Below, piece after piece: positions 1 through 8,739 of a stretch of DNA of 33,906 nt (within the stretch, counting starts at the first letter, position 1; each line of letters begins with the position of its first letter). The stretch is from Actinomycetes bacterium (GTDB lineage Bacteria > Actinomycetota > Actinomycetes > Propionibacteriales > Propionibacteriaceae): NCBI GenBank assembly GCA_030426725.1, contig JAUHXZ010000026.1, forward strand, positions 1 to 33,906, in the 5' to 3' direction. Position numbers and translations under genes: made by a program. The notes under the pieces were generated by a model that was not told the DNA's origin, ran no database searches, and saw only the letters and a program-made list of their open reading frames with translations.

Positions 1-770
1 TCTCGACGACGACGAAGTACGCGACGACCACGCTGAACATCTGGACCGGCAGCAGCGGCTCCGGCAACGTGGGCGAGGTCACCAAGGGCACCGCCATCCA
101 GGTCACCGGCAAGACCGACAACGGCCGCGCCGAAGCCATCCACAACGGCGCCACCCGCTGGTTCACCGCCCGCTACCTCTCGTCGACCAAGCCCGTCTCG
201 ACGACGACCAAGTACTCCACCACCGTCCTCAACAAGTGGACAGCGAGTACGGGCTCGGACCACGACGGCGAGATCGCGAAGGGCACCGCCATCGAGGCCA
301 CCGGCAAGGAGGCGAACGGGCGCGTCCAGGCGATCGTGGACGGCGGGACCTTCTGGTTCACGGCCAGCTACGTCTCGTCCGTCAGCCCCGACGAAAGCCT
401 CAACCACGGCTACTCGAGCGGCCTCGACCAGACCAACGCCTACGTCCAGGCGATCGTCCGCGACGTATGGGACCGTTACCCCGCCATCACGACGATGTAC
501 GGCTGGCGGCGGGACGTGACACCCGACCATCCGGCCGGTCGCGCCATCGACATCATGCTCCCCAGTTACGCGTCGAACCAGGCCCTCGGCTGGGAGATCG
601 CGAAGTACTACCAGGCACACGCGCGGGAGTACAACATCAACTACATCATCTTCGCCCAGCGCATCTGGAACATCGAGCGCGACAGCGAAGGGTGGCGCTG
701 GATGGCCGACCGCGGCAGCGACAACGCCAACCACTACAACCACATCCACATCACGACCTACGACGAGTGA
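1..770 (+). CDS. secreted SH3-repeat cell-wall protein with C-terminal M15-like domain (5' truncated)
   Basis: The reading frame is already open at base 3, so the N-terminus, including any signal peptide, lies outside the window. Seen: two SH3b-like repeats with a 65-codon period (one starts at base 3, the next at base 198), each opening with a Thr-rich linker and a KYxTTxLNxW motif and ending in WFTAxYxSS. After them comes a domain of about 115 residues with HPAGRAIDIM (about 526-560) and NHYNHIHI near the end. This H..GRAxD...HxH pattern resembles zinc-ligand motifs of D,D-carboxypeptidase (M15)-like domains and the ARB_07466-type C-terminal domain of actinobacterial wall proteins. Inference: an exported protein that binds or cuts peptidoglycan. 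Whether it is catalytic is not settled. The gene ends in TGA and is followed by a strong hairpin. Confidence 0.75.
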   Translation, partial: STTTKYATTTLNIWTGSSGSGNVGEVTKGTAIQVTGKTDNGRAEAIHNGATRWFTARYLSSTKPVSTTTKYSTTVLNKWTASTGSDHDGEIAKGTAIEATGKEANGRVQAIVDGGTFWFTASYVSSVSPDESLNHGYSSGLDQTNAYVQAIVRDVWDRYPAITTMYGWRRDVTPDHPAGRAIDIMLPSYASNQALGWEIAKYYQAHAREYNINYIIFAQRIWNIERDSEGWRWMADRGSDNANHYNHIHITTYDE

Positions 771-780
771 TCCGGGCCCG

Positions 781-821
781 GTGTGGCGGCGTGCCTCCCC
801 CCGATGGGCACGCCGCCACAC
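781..821 (+). terminator. hairpin terminator after the SH3-repeat gene
   Basis: A perfect 15-bp inverted repeat (781-795 with 807-821) with an 11-nt loop begins 10 bases after the TGA of the wall-protein gene. No U-tract follows, as is usual for GC-rich actinobacterial terminators. Its placement between a gene end and a tRNA promoter supports a terminator role. Confidence 0.7.
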
Positions 822-830
822 CGACTCCGT

Positions 831-860
831 TTGCGCCGCGCGTCGGCCACTCCGTAGACT
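831..860 (+). promoter_or_regulatory. promoter of tRNA-Glu
   Basis: A -35 TTGCGC (831-836), an 18-nt spacer and a -10 TAGACT (855-860) precede the tRNA-Glu 5' end by 13 bases. The location between the hairpin and the tRNA leaves little other room for a promoter. Confidence 0.5.
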
Positions 861-873
861 GTCCACCACGCTG

Positions 874-946
874 GTCCCCATCGTCTAGCGGCCTAGGACT
901 CCGCCCTTTCACGGCGGCAGCACGGGTTCGAATCCCGTTGGGGATG
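874..946 (+). tRNA. tRNA-Glu (anticodon TTC)
   Basis: A 73-nt cloverleaf folds fully. The acceptor 874-880 pairs with 939-945 (with a G-U at the first pair), the anticodon loop is 906-912 with TTC at 908-910, and the T-arm is a canonical TTCGAAT loop on a 5-bp stem. The discriminator is G946. No CCA is encoded, so it must be added after transcription. Confidence 0.96.
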
Positions 947-1031
947 CTCATCCCCTCCCCACCCGGGGAGGCGTTGAAACCGGTAACGACTAGGGATTTC
1001 ACCCGATTTCCCAACACGGCGGGAATCACGC

Positions 1032-1037
1032 TATAGT
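1032..1037 (+). promoter_or_regulatory. possible -10 element for tRNA-Asp
   Basis: TATAGT stands alone in GC-rich DNA 34 bases before tRNA-Asp. No convincing -35 is present at 16-18 bases upstream, so tRNA-Asp and tRNA-Phe may instead be read from the tRNA-Glu promoter. A 7-bp GC hairpin (about 955-971) between Glu and Asp might separate the units. Confidence 0.35.
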
Positions 1038-1071
1038 TACCGGGCTGGCGCAGCCAGCAGGTCAAGAAATT

Positions 1072-1145
1072 GGCCCCGTAGCGCAGTTGGTTAGCGCGCC
1101 GCCCTGTCACGGCGGAGGTCGCGGGTTCGAGTCCCGTCGGGGTCG
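1072..1145 (+). tRNA. tRNA-Asp (anticodon GTC)
   Basis: A 74-nt cloverleaf: acceptor 1072-1078 pairs with 1138-1144, the D-stem is GCGC/GCGC, the anticodon loop is 1104-1110 with GTC at 1106-1108, and the T-loop is TTCGAGT. The discriminator is G1145 and no CCA is encoded. Confidence 0.96.
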
Positions 1146-1173
1146 CTAGGTCGGCGGAAACGTCAGGCCACCT

Positions 1174-1250
1174 GGCCAGGTAGCTCAGCTGGTAGCAGCG
1201 TTCGCCTGAAAAGTGAAAGGTCGCCGGTTCGACCCCGGCCCTGGCCACCA
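1174..1250 (+). tRNA. tRNA-Phe (anticodon GAA), CCA encoded
   Basis: Acceptor GGCCAGG (1174-1180) pairs with 1240-1246. Discriminator A1247 is followed by an encoded CCA (1248-1250). The anticodon loop is 1206-1212 with GAA at 1208-1210. The D-stem (1183-1186 with 1196-1199) has only three pairs, because position 13 faces position 22 as C-C. The anticodon stem contains one G-U pair. It lies 28 bases after tRNA-Asp and is probably cotranscribed with it. Confidence 0.95.
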
Positions 1251-1253
1251 CAG

Positions 1254-1276
1254 CCCTCGCATCGCGAGGGTTTTTT
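1254..1276 (+). terminator. intrinsic terminator of the tRNA cluster
   Basis: A 7-bp stem (1254-1260 with 1264-1270) with a 3-nt loop is followed at once by six T residues (1271-1276), three bases after the CCA end of tRNA-Phe. It is one of the few hairpins here with a U-tract. Confidence 0.9.
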
Positions 1277-1308
1277 CATGCCCGGCTCCCGGGTCGCGGC
1301 ACGGCCGC

Positions 1309-2355
1309 TCAGACGTAGGCGGCGAGGAAGCGGCGGTACTCCCGGAACACGGCCTCCCGCACGTCGCGGCGCGACAGGGTCACGTCATGGACGGCGTCGG
1401 GGAAGCGGGCGATGACCACGAGGTTGCCCAGCTTCGGGGCCCGCTCGGCGATCCGGTCGACGTCCAGGACGATGTCGGCCGTCCGCAGGGCCTCGTCCCA
1501 GTTCCGCCGGAAGTCGCTGCGTTCCGCGATGGCGACGAGGACCGGACAGTCGATCCGGAGACCGGCGGCCACCCGGGAGTGGCCGTCCAGCACGGCCGCC
1601 AACCAGCCCACTCTGATGAGGAAGGCCTTGTCGCCCTTGAGGTTGCGGTTGTAGTCCCACTCCCCCTCGAGCGCGGAGGAGATGGTGCGGCGGTAGAAGC
1701 CGTTGTCCACCTGCGGGAGGGGAGTCGTGGGCGCCACGGCCCGCGCAGCCGTGAGAACCGTCTGCGTGGCGGGTCTCAGGAGCGTGTTGGCCTGGATCTC
1801 GAGCCACGGGGCGTTGAGCACCAGGGCGGAGAACTGCCCGGGCCTCTCGGCGGCATACAGGGCGGACACCAAGCCGCCGGTCGAGTGCCCCATGAGCACG
1901 ATGTCGTCGTGGCCGTCGGAGCGGACGGTCTCCACCGCGCGGTCCAGTTCGACGAAGTAGTCGGTCATGTCGGCGATGTAGCCGGCCAACTGACCGTCGC
2001 GCAACGACCTGCCGTAGCGGCGCAGATCGACCGCATAGAAATCGAGGCCCGCGTCGGCCATTTCGTCGGCGAGGTGCCGCTGATAGAAGTAGTCGTTCCA
2101 CCCGTGCACGTACAGCACGGCCCGCTCCCGGACAGGCCGGGACCTCCGGACGATCGTGGTGACGAGGCTCCCCTGGGGCTCCAGGGCGTAGGTCGGTTCA
2201 TCCGGGAGGGGGATGACCAACTGCTCGTAGCCCGGCAGTTGAGTGTCGGGCTCCCAGTGACCAGGCGACTCGGCCGGGCGCTCAGGAGGACCGGCGCTCG
2301 TACTCGTCGTCGCCGTAGTCGTCGTTGTACTCGTCCGCCAGATCTGCGTACGCAT
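1309..2355 (-). CDS. alpha/beta hydrolase (serine aminopeptidase S33 / lysophospholipase-like)
   Basis: The conserved body is a typical alpha/beta-hydrolase fold: an early HGWNDYF segment (HG oxyanion region), the nucleophile elbow GHSTGG (Ser158 with this start) and a late catalytic His in DAVHD (His323). This places it with the Hydrolase_4/S33 lysophospholipase-like group. The substrate is unknown and no signal peptide is visible, so it is probably cytosolic. The start is uncertain. The frame stays open upstream into the DUF3073 gene, and recognisable protein begins only near 2270, where no ATG or GTG lies in frame. The ATG at 2355 (weak AGGA upstream) is used here; it overlaps DUF3073 by 74 bases. 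A TTG at 2436 is less likely, because the Thr-rich N-terminus it adds looks like a shadow of DUF3073. The gene is probably cotranscribed with DUF3073. Confidence 0.8.
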   Translation of the reverse strand: MRTQIWRTSTTTTTATTSTSAGPPERPAESPGHWEPDTQLPGYEQLVIPLPDEPTYALEPQGSLVTTIVRRSRPVRERAVLYVHGWNDYFYQRHLADEMADAGLDFYAVDLRRYGRSLRDGQLAGYIADMTDYFVELDRAVETVRSDGHDDIVLMGHSTGGLVSALYAAERPGQFSALVLNAPWLEIQANTLLRPATQTVLTAARAVAPTTPLPQVDNGFYRRTISSALEGEWDYNRNLKGDKAFLIRVGWLAAVLDGHSRVAAGLRIDCPVLVAIAERSDFRRNWDEALRTADIVLDVDRIAERAPKLGNLVVIARFPDAVHDVTLSRRDVREAVFREYRRFLAAYV

Positions 2356-2500
2356 CGGGGATGTCGTCCTCGGTGGTGTCGTCGACGACCGTGTCACCCC
2401 GGAGCTCCCGCTCCAGTGACGCGAAATCGGTGTCAACCGCGCGATACTTCAGATCGCGAGCCACCTTCGTCTGCTTAGCCTTTGCCCGGCCGCGCCCCAT
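2282..2500 (-). CDS. DUF3073 family small acidic protein
   Basis: A 72-residue protein starts with the basic motif MGRGRAKAKQTKVARDLKY and ends in a strongly acidic Asp/Glu/Tyr-rich tail. This two-part pattern is typical of DUF3073, a small family common in Actinobacteria and of unknown function. The ATG at 2500 has an AAGGGGG ribosome site about 10 bases upstream. The frame stays open much further upstream, across the start of icd on the other strand, but that extension is not gene-like. The gene is divergent from icd and lies just ahead of the hydrolase gene. Confidence 0.88.
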   Translation of the reverse strand: MGRGRAKAKQTKVARDLKYRAVDTDFASLERELRGDTVVDDTTEDDIPDAYADLADEYNDDYGDDEYERRSS

Positions 2501-2568
2501 ATCGGGTCGACCCCCTTGCTTTGTCCCTCGCGGTCTTACCGCGGAATCTGTCAGATACTCGTGGATAC

Positions 2569-2597
2569 AGGCTACCCAATCCACGGGGTTCCTCCAA
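2569..2597 (-). promoter_or_regulatory. candidate promoter of the DUF3073 gene
   Basis: Read on the minus strand, a weak -35 TTGGAG (2592-2597) and a -10 TAGCCT (2569-2574) are separated by 17 bases. Transcription would start near 2562 and give a leader of about 60 bases. That leader contains a small hairpin (2529-2534 with 2538-2543). Confidence 0.35.
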
Positions 2598-2656
2598 AGC
2601 ACGCGCTCGTCAGGGTGGGCCGGTGTTCGCCACGACCGAACGGAGGCACCGGACGA

Positions 2657-4909
<2,253 letters not shown>

Positions 4910-4928
4910 GCCTCACCGGTTGACCGGA

Positions 4929-4973
4929 CATGGCGGAGGCGCCGTCCCTCGAGGGGACGGCGCCTCCGCCATG
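4929..4973. terminator. bidirectional terminator between icd and yceI
   Basis: A perfect 20-bp inverted repeat (4929-4948 with 4954-4973) closes on a 5-nt loop, 19 bases after the icd stop and between two convergent genes. No U-tract is present. The yceI stop lies 83 bases away on the other side, so the hairpin can serve both directions. Confidence 0.75.
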
Positions 4974-5055
4974 CATGTGGTCGCCCGTGCGCACGAGGCG
5001 CGCCTCGCGCGTCGTCACGTGGCAAGACCGTGGACCCGATGTGCGCCCTGCGGGG

Positions 5056-5754
5056 TCAGCGGAAGAGCTTCTTCAGCCAACCGACGAACCCACCCCGGGC
5101 GGGCGAGTCGGTCGCGTCCGACGGGGCGTTCTCATCGGCACAGTTCTCGGCCGCGGCGGGCTTGTCCGCCACTGCCACCGCGGCGGTCTCGTCGGCGTTG
5201 CGGATGGCAGAGACCTCAATAGCGAGGTTGACCGTCTCGGAGACGAGCACGCCCCCGGTCTCCAGAGCGGCGTTCCACACGAGGCCGAAGTCCTTGCGGT
5301 TGACGGCGACCTCGCCCGAGAGGCCCACGCGCTCGTTTCCGAACGGGTCCGTGGCCACCCCTGCGTACTCGAAATCGATCGCGACGGGACGGGTGACGTC
5401 CTTGATCGTCAGGTCCCCCTCGACATGGAGCGTGTCGTCACCCACCGCGGAGATGTGCGTGGAGGTGAACCGGATGGCGGGGTACTGCTCGACGTCGAAG
5501 AAGTCGGCCGAAAGCAGGTGCCCGTCGCGGTCGGCGTTGCCGGTGTCGACGGAACCGGCCTTGATGGTCAGGTCGATGGTGGCGTTCCGGATCCCCGCCG
5601 CAGTGGAGGCGGTCCCCTCGAACTCGGTGAACGCTCCGCGGACCTTCGTCACCATCGCGTGGCGCGCGGTGAAGCCGATCTCGGAGTGGGTGGGGTCGAT
5701 GGTGTAGGTCCCGGCGAGCTGGGCAAGACCGGCGGTGGCGAGGGTGGTGGTCAT
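5056..5754 (-). CDS. YceI family protein with C-terminal extension
   Basis: The first 180 or so residues are a YceI-type lipocalin-like domain: YTIDPTHSEIGFTARHAMVTKVRGAF near the start, then SADFFDVEQYPAIRF, and the late VNRKDFGLVWN. YceI proteins bind polyisoprenoid-like lipids. Many are periplasmic in Gram-negatives, but here no signal peptide is seen, so the protein is probably cytosolic. The C-terminus adds about 50 residues, an Ala/Asp-rich linker ending in GFVGWLKKLFR. That short amphipathic basic tail could touch the membrane (inference). The ATG at 5754 has AGGAG seven bases upstream. The gene follows marR and the MFS gene on the same strand but has its own promoter. Confidence 0.9.
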   Translation of the reverse strand: MTTTLATAGLAQLAGTYTIDPTHSEIGFTARHAMVTKVRGAFTEFEGTASTAAGIRNATIDLTIKAGSVDTGNADRDGHLLSADFFDVEQYPAIRFTSTHISAVGDDTLHVEGDLTIKDVTRPVAIDFEYAGVATDPFGNERVGLSGEVAVNRKDFGLVWNAALETGGVLVSETVNLAIEVSAIRNADETAAVAVADKPAAAENCADENAPSDATDSPARGGFVGWLKKLFR

Positions 5755-5793
5755 GAGGTCTCCTGAAGCTTGAAGTTCGTTGAATATGAAACC

Positions 5794-5822
5794 ACCCTAA
5801 CGCCACTTAGTTGAAGTGTCAA
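5794..5822 (-). promoter_or_regulatory. strong promoter of the yceI-family gene
   Basis: On the minus strand a consensus -35 TTGACA (5817-5822), a 17-base spacer and a -10 TAGGGT (5794-5799) begin right after the MFS stop. This is the best-matching sigma-A type promoter in the window. It shows that yceI can be transcribed apart from marR-MFS. Confidence 0.7.
5804..5818 (-). promoter_or_regulatory. operator-like palindrome inside the yceI promoter
   Basis: CACTT-N5-AAGTG fills the spacer between -10 and -35, a classic place for a repressor. TTGAA also recurs on the plus strand at 5770, 5780 and 5811 (10 and 31 bases apart, about one and three helical turns). The MarR protein encoded upstream is the obvious candidate binder, but nothing proves it. 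Confidence 0.45.
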
Positions 5823-5831
5823 TCACACGGG

Positions 5832-7112
5832 TCAGCGGCCCACCGGCTGGACCTGGGTCACGCGCAGTCGAGGCGGCAGTCCCCGCTCGACACCGAGCCG
5901 CACGCCGTCATGAACCACGAGATAGCCAAGCACCCCGAGCCCCGCGATCCCCGTCGCGAGGGCACCCGCGAGCACCATGGCCCGCGCGCCAAGGATCTCC
6001 CCCAGCCAGCCGATGACGGGAGCACCGAGCGGCGTGCCGCCGATGAAGATGGCCATGTAGACCGCCATGACCCGCCCCCGGTACCTCGGATCGGTTCCCA
6101 GCTGCACTGCAGCATTGGCCGTCGTCATCACTGTCAGCGCGAAGAAGCCGGACGGGATCAGCAGCAACCCGAAGACCTCGTACGTCGGCGCGACCGCCGC
6201 AAGTGCCGTGGACAGGGAGAACGCCCCGAGCGCGGCCAGGATGGTGCGCAGCCCGGGCCTCGTGCGACGGGTGGACATCAGCGCCCCGGCGAGGGTTCCG
6301 ATGGCCATCACGGTGCCGAGCATGCCGTACTCGGTGACGCCCTTGCCGAACACTTCGGTGGCCATGGTCGCGTTGTAGATCTGGAAGTTCAGCCCGAAGG
6401 TCCCCAGCGCGAACACGATCACCATGATGACGATGAGGTCCGGGCGCCCCCGGAGGTACCGCAGGCCGTCCCGGGTGCCGCCTCGGCCCCGGGCCCGCGG
6501 GCTCGGATGCAGCTCCGCCGGCCTCAGCGCCACGACGGCGGCGAGCATGAACGCGAAGCTCACCGCGTTGATGAGCAGCGTCGGGCCGACGCCGAAGGCG
6601 GCGATGAGCAGTCCGGCCGCGCCGGGCCCTAGCAGCCGGGCGCCGTTGAACGACGTCGAGTTGAGGCCCACCGCGTTGGGCAGCAGCTCCGGAGACACCA
6701 GTTCCGACACGAATGCCTGGCGCGCGGGGTTGTCGAAGGCGGTGACGACGCCCTGCAGCAGGGCGAACACGAACACGTGCCACAGCTCGGCCACACCGAG
6801 CGCCACGACCGCCCACAACCCGAGCGCCGTGACGCCGAGGAGCACCTGCGTGACCGCCAGCATCCGTCTCGTCCGGACGCGGTCGACGAGTGACCCCGCG
6901 TACGGGGCGAGGATCGGGATGGCGAGGAACTGGAGGGCCGTCACCACACCGAGCGCCGCGCTGCTGCCGTCGGTCAGCTCGGTGAGGACCAGCCAGTCCT
7001 GGCCGATCCGCTGGATCCACGTGCCGAGGTTGCTGATGAGGGCCCCGGCGAAAAAGATCCGGTAGTTGCGCACCGCGAACGATGCGAGCATGCTGCCGCG
7101 TTCACTCGCCAT
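5832..7112 (-). CDS. MFS transporter, DHA3/EntS-like exporter family
   Basis: A 426-residue polytopic membrane protein of the MFS_3 group. It starts with FAVRNYRIFFAGALISNLGTW, followed by WIQRIGQDWLVL, and carries the A-like motif GSLVDRVRTRR in the loop after TM2. Twelve hydrophobic segments are expected. Relatives export drugs, siderophores or other small compounds by proton antiport; the substrate here is unknown. The ATG at 7112 overlaps the end of marR by 11 bases, so translation is probably coupled and the two genes form one operon. The frame is open upstream to 7277, but that part is a shadow of marR. A second ATG at 7091 is possible. A MarR repressor next to an exporter suggests ligand-induced efflux. 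Confidence 0.9.
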   Translation of the reverse strand: MASERGSMLASFAVRNYRIFFAGALISNLGTWIQRIGQDWLVLTELTDGSSAALGVVTALQFLAIPILAPYAGSLVDRVRTRRMLAVTQVLLGVTALGLWAVVALGVAELWHVFVFALLQGVVTAFDNPARQAFVSELVSPELLPNAVGLNSTSFNGARLLGPGAAGLLIAAFGVGPTLLINAVSFAFMLAAVVALRPAELHPSPRARGRGGTRDGLRYLRGRPDLIVIMVIVFALGTFGLNFQIYNATMATEVFGKGVTEYGMLGTVMAIGTLAGALMSTRRTRPGLRTILAALGAFSLSTALAAVAPTYEVFGLLLIPSGFFALTVMTTANAAVQLGTDPRYRGRVMAVYMAIFIGGTPLGAPVIGWLGEILGARAMVLAGALATGIAGLGVLGYLVVHDGVRLGVERGLPPRLRVTQVQPVGR

Positions 7113-7539
7113 GGGACACCTCACCCAGAAGACCGGCGGCGCGGCGGAGCAGCTCGAGGTCGTCCGGACCGAGTGCGGCCATGTGGTTGAGCATCCAGGT
7201 GTCGCGGCTGGCGACGGTGTCCTCGATGACGCCCTCCCCCGCGTCGGTGATGGCCACGAGGACCTGCCGCCCGTCATCGGGGTGGGCCGACCTCGACACC
7301 AGCCCCTTGTCCGCCAGGCAGTTGACCGTCTTGGTCATCGACGGTGTGCTCACCGAGTCCCGCGACGCCAGCTGGGTGGGGGTCTTCGGACCGTCGTTGT
7401 GAAGGGCCATCAACACTGAGAACTGGTGCGGGGCCACGTCGCTGGTGCACTCGAAGCGCACGCGGCGCGAGATGCGCTGGCAGGCGACCCGCAGGTCGTT
7501 GGCGAGGGCGAGGAGTTCGGGGTCGTACTCGGGGGGCAT
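7102..7539 (-). CDS. MarR family transcriptional regulator
   Basis: A 145-residue winged-helix protein. The recognition region reads TPTQLASRDSVSTPSMTKTVNCL and is followed by the wing-like SRSAHPDDGRQVLVAITDAG, the MarR signature. MarR proteins are dimers that usually repress their own gene and a neighbouring exporter until a small aromatic ligand binds. The ATG at 7539 has AAAGGA five bases upstream and is preferred to the TTG at 7557. The gene leads a marR-MFS operon, with yceI beyond. Confidence 0.92.
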   Translation of the reverse strand: MPPEYDPELLALANDLRVACQRISRRVRFECTSDVAPHQFSVLMALHNDGPKTPTQLASRDSVSTPSMTKTVNCLADKGLVSRSAHPDDGRQVLVAITDAGEGVIEDTVASRDTWMLNHMAALGPDDLELLRRAAGLLGEVSHGE

Positions 7540-7563
7540 GCAGTCCTTTCGTCGCAACTGCTT

Positions 7564-7591
7564 ACTCTATCTCATTAACCTGGTGAATCAA
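7564..7591 (-). promoter_or_regulatory. promoter of marR-MFS with overlapping palindrome
   Basis: On the minus strand a -35 TTGATT (7586-7591) and a -10 TAGAGT (7564-7569) lie 16 bases apart, giving a leader of about 18 bases. An imperfect 19-base palindrome (7572-7590; arms TGATTCA and TTAATGA) spans the -35 and the spacer, as expected for MarR autorepression. Confidence 0.55.
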
Positions 7592-7640
7592 ATGGGGCCG
7601 GCGGCGGGACCACTCGCGCGTGGTCATCGAACGTCATGCT

Positions 7641-7686
7641 CCAGTGCTCACAGTTGCCGGGCTGTCGCGGCAACTGTGAGCACTGG
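7641..7686 (-). terminator. hairpin terminator of the AEC transporter gene
   Basis: A perfect 19-bp inverted repeat (7641-7659 with 7668-7686) with an 8-nt loop lies 16 bases beyond the end of the AEC gene. It has no U-tract. It separates that gene from the marR promoter. Confidence 0.72.
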
Positions 7687-7702
7687 GCGGACAGCGGGGC
7701 CG

Positions 7703-8647
7703 TCACGCCACCGTCGCGAAGACGTAGACCACGAACGTGGCGATGCTCACCACCGTGTAGAGGCTCAGCACGTTGTTGGAGTACGTGATCTCGTCCTGTC
7801 GGCGGCGCGGAAGGAAGATAGGCACGATGAAGGGCGGCGGCAGGATGAACAGCATGAACACCGCTGCCCGCACCGGGGCGCCGAGGCCGAGCCACTGGCC
7901 GACGACCGCCTCGGACAGGAGCAGCCCCATGGCCAGCGTGACGGCGAAGCGGGACGCCACCAGCGGCAGCGCCTGCCGGACGCCGGACCGGCTGAGCCTC
8001 GTGCCGTAGCCCACGACGATGAGGATGAGCGGCACGATGACCGCCGCGAGGTACTCGAGCGTCCGCAGCAGGCCCCCGCCGACGGCGTTGGCCGCGATCG
8101 CCTCCCGCAAACCCAGCACGTTGAGCAGCAGGCCGGCGGCGATGGCGATGATCACCGGTGACCGCACGAACGACGTCAGCGTCTCGCGGACCGTCACGCG
8201 GCCGTCGCTCTGGCGCTTGAGCAGCGTGACGAAGACGAACCAGATGAAGAACTCGTGCCCCAGGCCGACGATGGCCGCCGTCGGCACCTCCGCGATCCCG
8301 TAGGCCGCGGTGTAGAGCGCCAGGCCCACCATCCCGAACTCGAACCCGGTGAACAGGAACGGCGTGACCGCCGGCGACCCCAGGAGGCGCCGCGCCAGGT
8401 ACCCGAGCCCCAACAGGGCCACACACGCCGCCGGCACGATGAGGATGATCGCCAGGTACTCGGCGCGGAACTCCATCGTGAGGAACGCGGTGAACAGCAC
8501 CGCCGGGAGCACGACGCCGACGATGAGCCGCTTCAGGCCATCGACGATGGCGTCGTCGAGCAGGTCGATGCGGCGCAGCAGGATGCCGAGCGCGATGAGC
8601 GCGATGATCGGGATGACGCCGGTCAGCGTCTCCGCAAGGGTGCCCAT
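7703..8647 (-). CDS. AEC (auxin efflux carrier) family transporter
   Basis: A 314-residue, very hydrophobic protein with about ten membrane segments in two bundles, as in the AEC/Mem_trans family: an N-terminal LIALGILLRRIDLLDD, a central FVRSPVIIAIAAGLLLN, and a late LFILPPPFIVPIFLP. Bacterial members move malate, malonate or other organic anions; the substrate cannot be read from sequence. The ATG at 8647 has GGAGG seven bases upstream. It is a single gene, with a possible -10 TAGGGT upstream and a strong hairpin after its stop. Confidence 0.9.
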   Translation of the reverse strand: MGTLAETLTGVIPIIALIALGILLRRIDLLDDAIVDGLKRLIVGVVLPAVLFTAFLTMEFRAEYLAIILIVPAACVALLGLGYLARRLLGSPAVTPFLFTGFEFGMVGLALYTAAYGIAEVPTAAIVGLGHEFFIWFVFVTLLKRQSDGRVTVRETLTSFVRSPVIIAIAAGLLLNVLGLREAIAANAVGGGLLRTLEYLAAVIVPLILIVVGYGTRLSRSGVRQALPLVASRFAVTLAMGLLLSEAVVGQWLGLGAPVRAAVFMLFILPPPFIVPIFLPRRRQDEITYSNNVLSLYTVVSIATFVVYVFATVA

Positions 8648-8683
8648 GGGGCTGCCTCCAGGAGTGGAACGGTTCTCACCGGC

Positions 8684-8689
8684 ACCCTA
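8684..8689 (-). promoter_or_regulatory. possible -10 of the AEC gene
   Basis: TAGGGT on the minus strand would start the mRNA about 30 bases before the ATG at 8647. No clear -35 accompanies it. Confidence 0.3.
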
Positions 8690-8720
8690 GCCACCGTCGG
8701 GCCGCGGCCTGACTCCACCC

Positions 8721-8735
8721 CCGCCCTTCGGGCGG
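8721..8735 (-). terminator. short hairpin after purM
   Basis: Six G/C pairs (8721-8726 with 8730-8735) with a 3-nt loop lie five bases past the purM stop. There is no U-tract, and it is weaker than the other hairpins here. Confidence 0.45.
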
Positions 8736-8739
8736 ACCC

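Noticed and set aside
1213..2478. 421-codon open frame on the plus strand through tRNA-Phe and opposite the hydrolase
   Set aside because: It starts inside a tRNA gene and crosses its terminator. The composition is shadow-like and the minus strand holds a clear alpha/beta hydrolase.
4994..5007. 14-base perfect palindrome CGAGGCGCGCCTCG near the yceI end
   Set aside because: It has no loop, lies in a convergent gap already closed by a 20-bp hairpin, and is likely by chance at this GC content.
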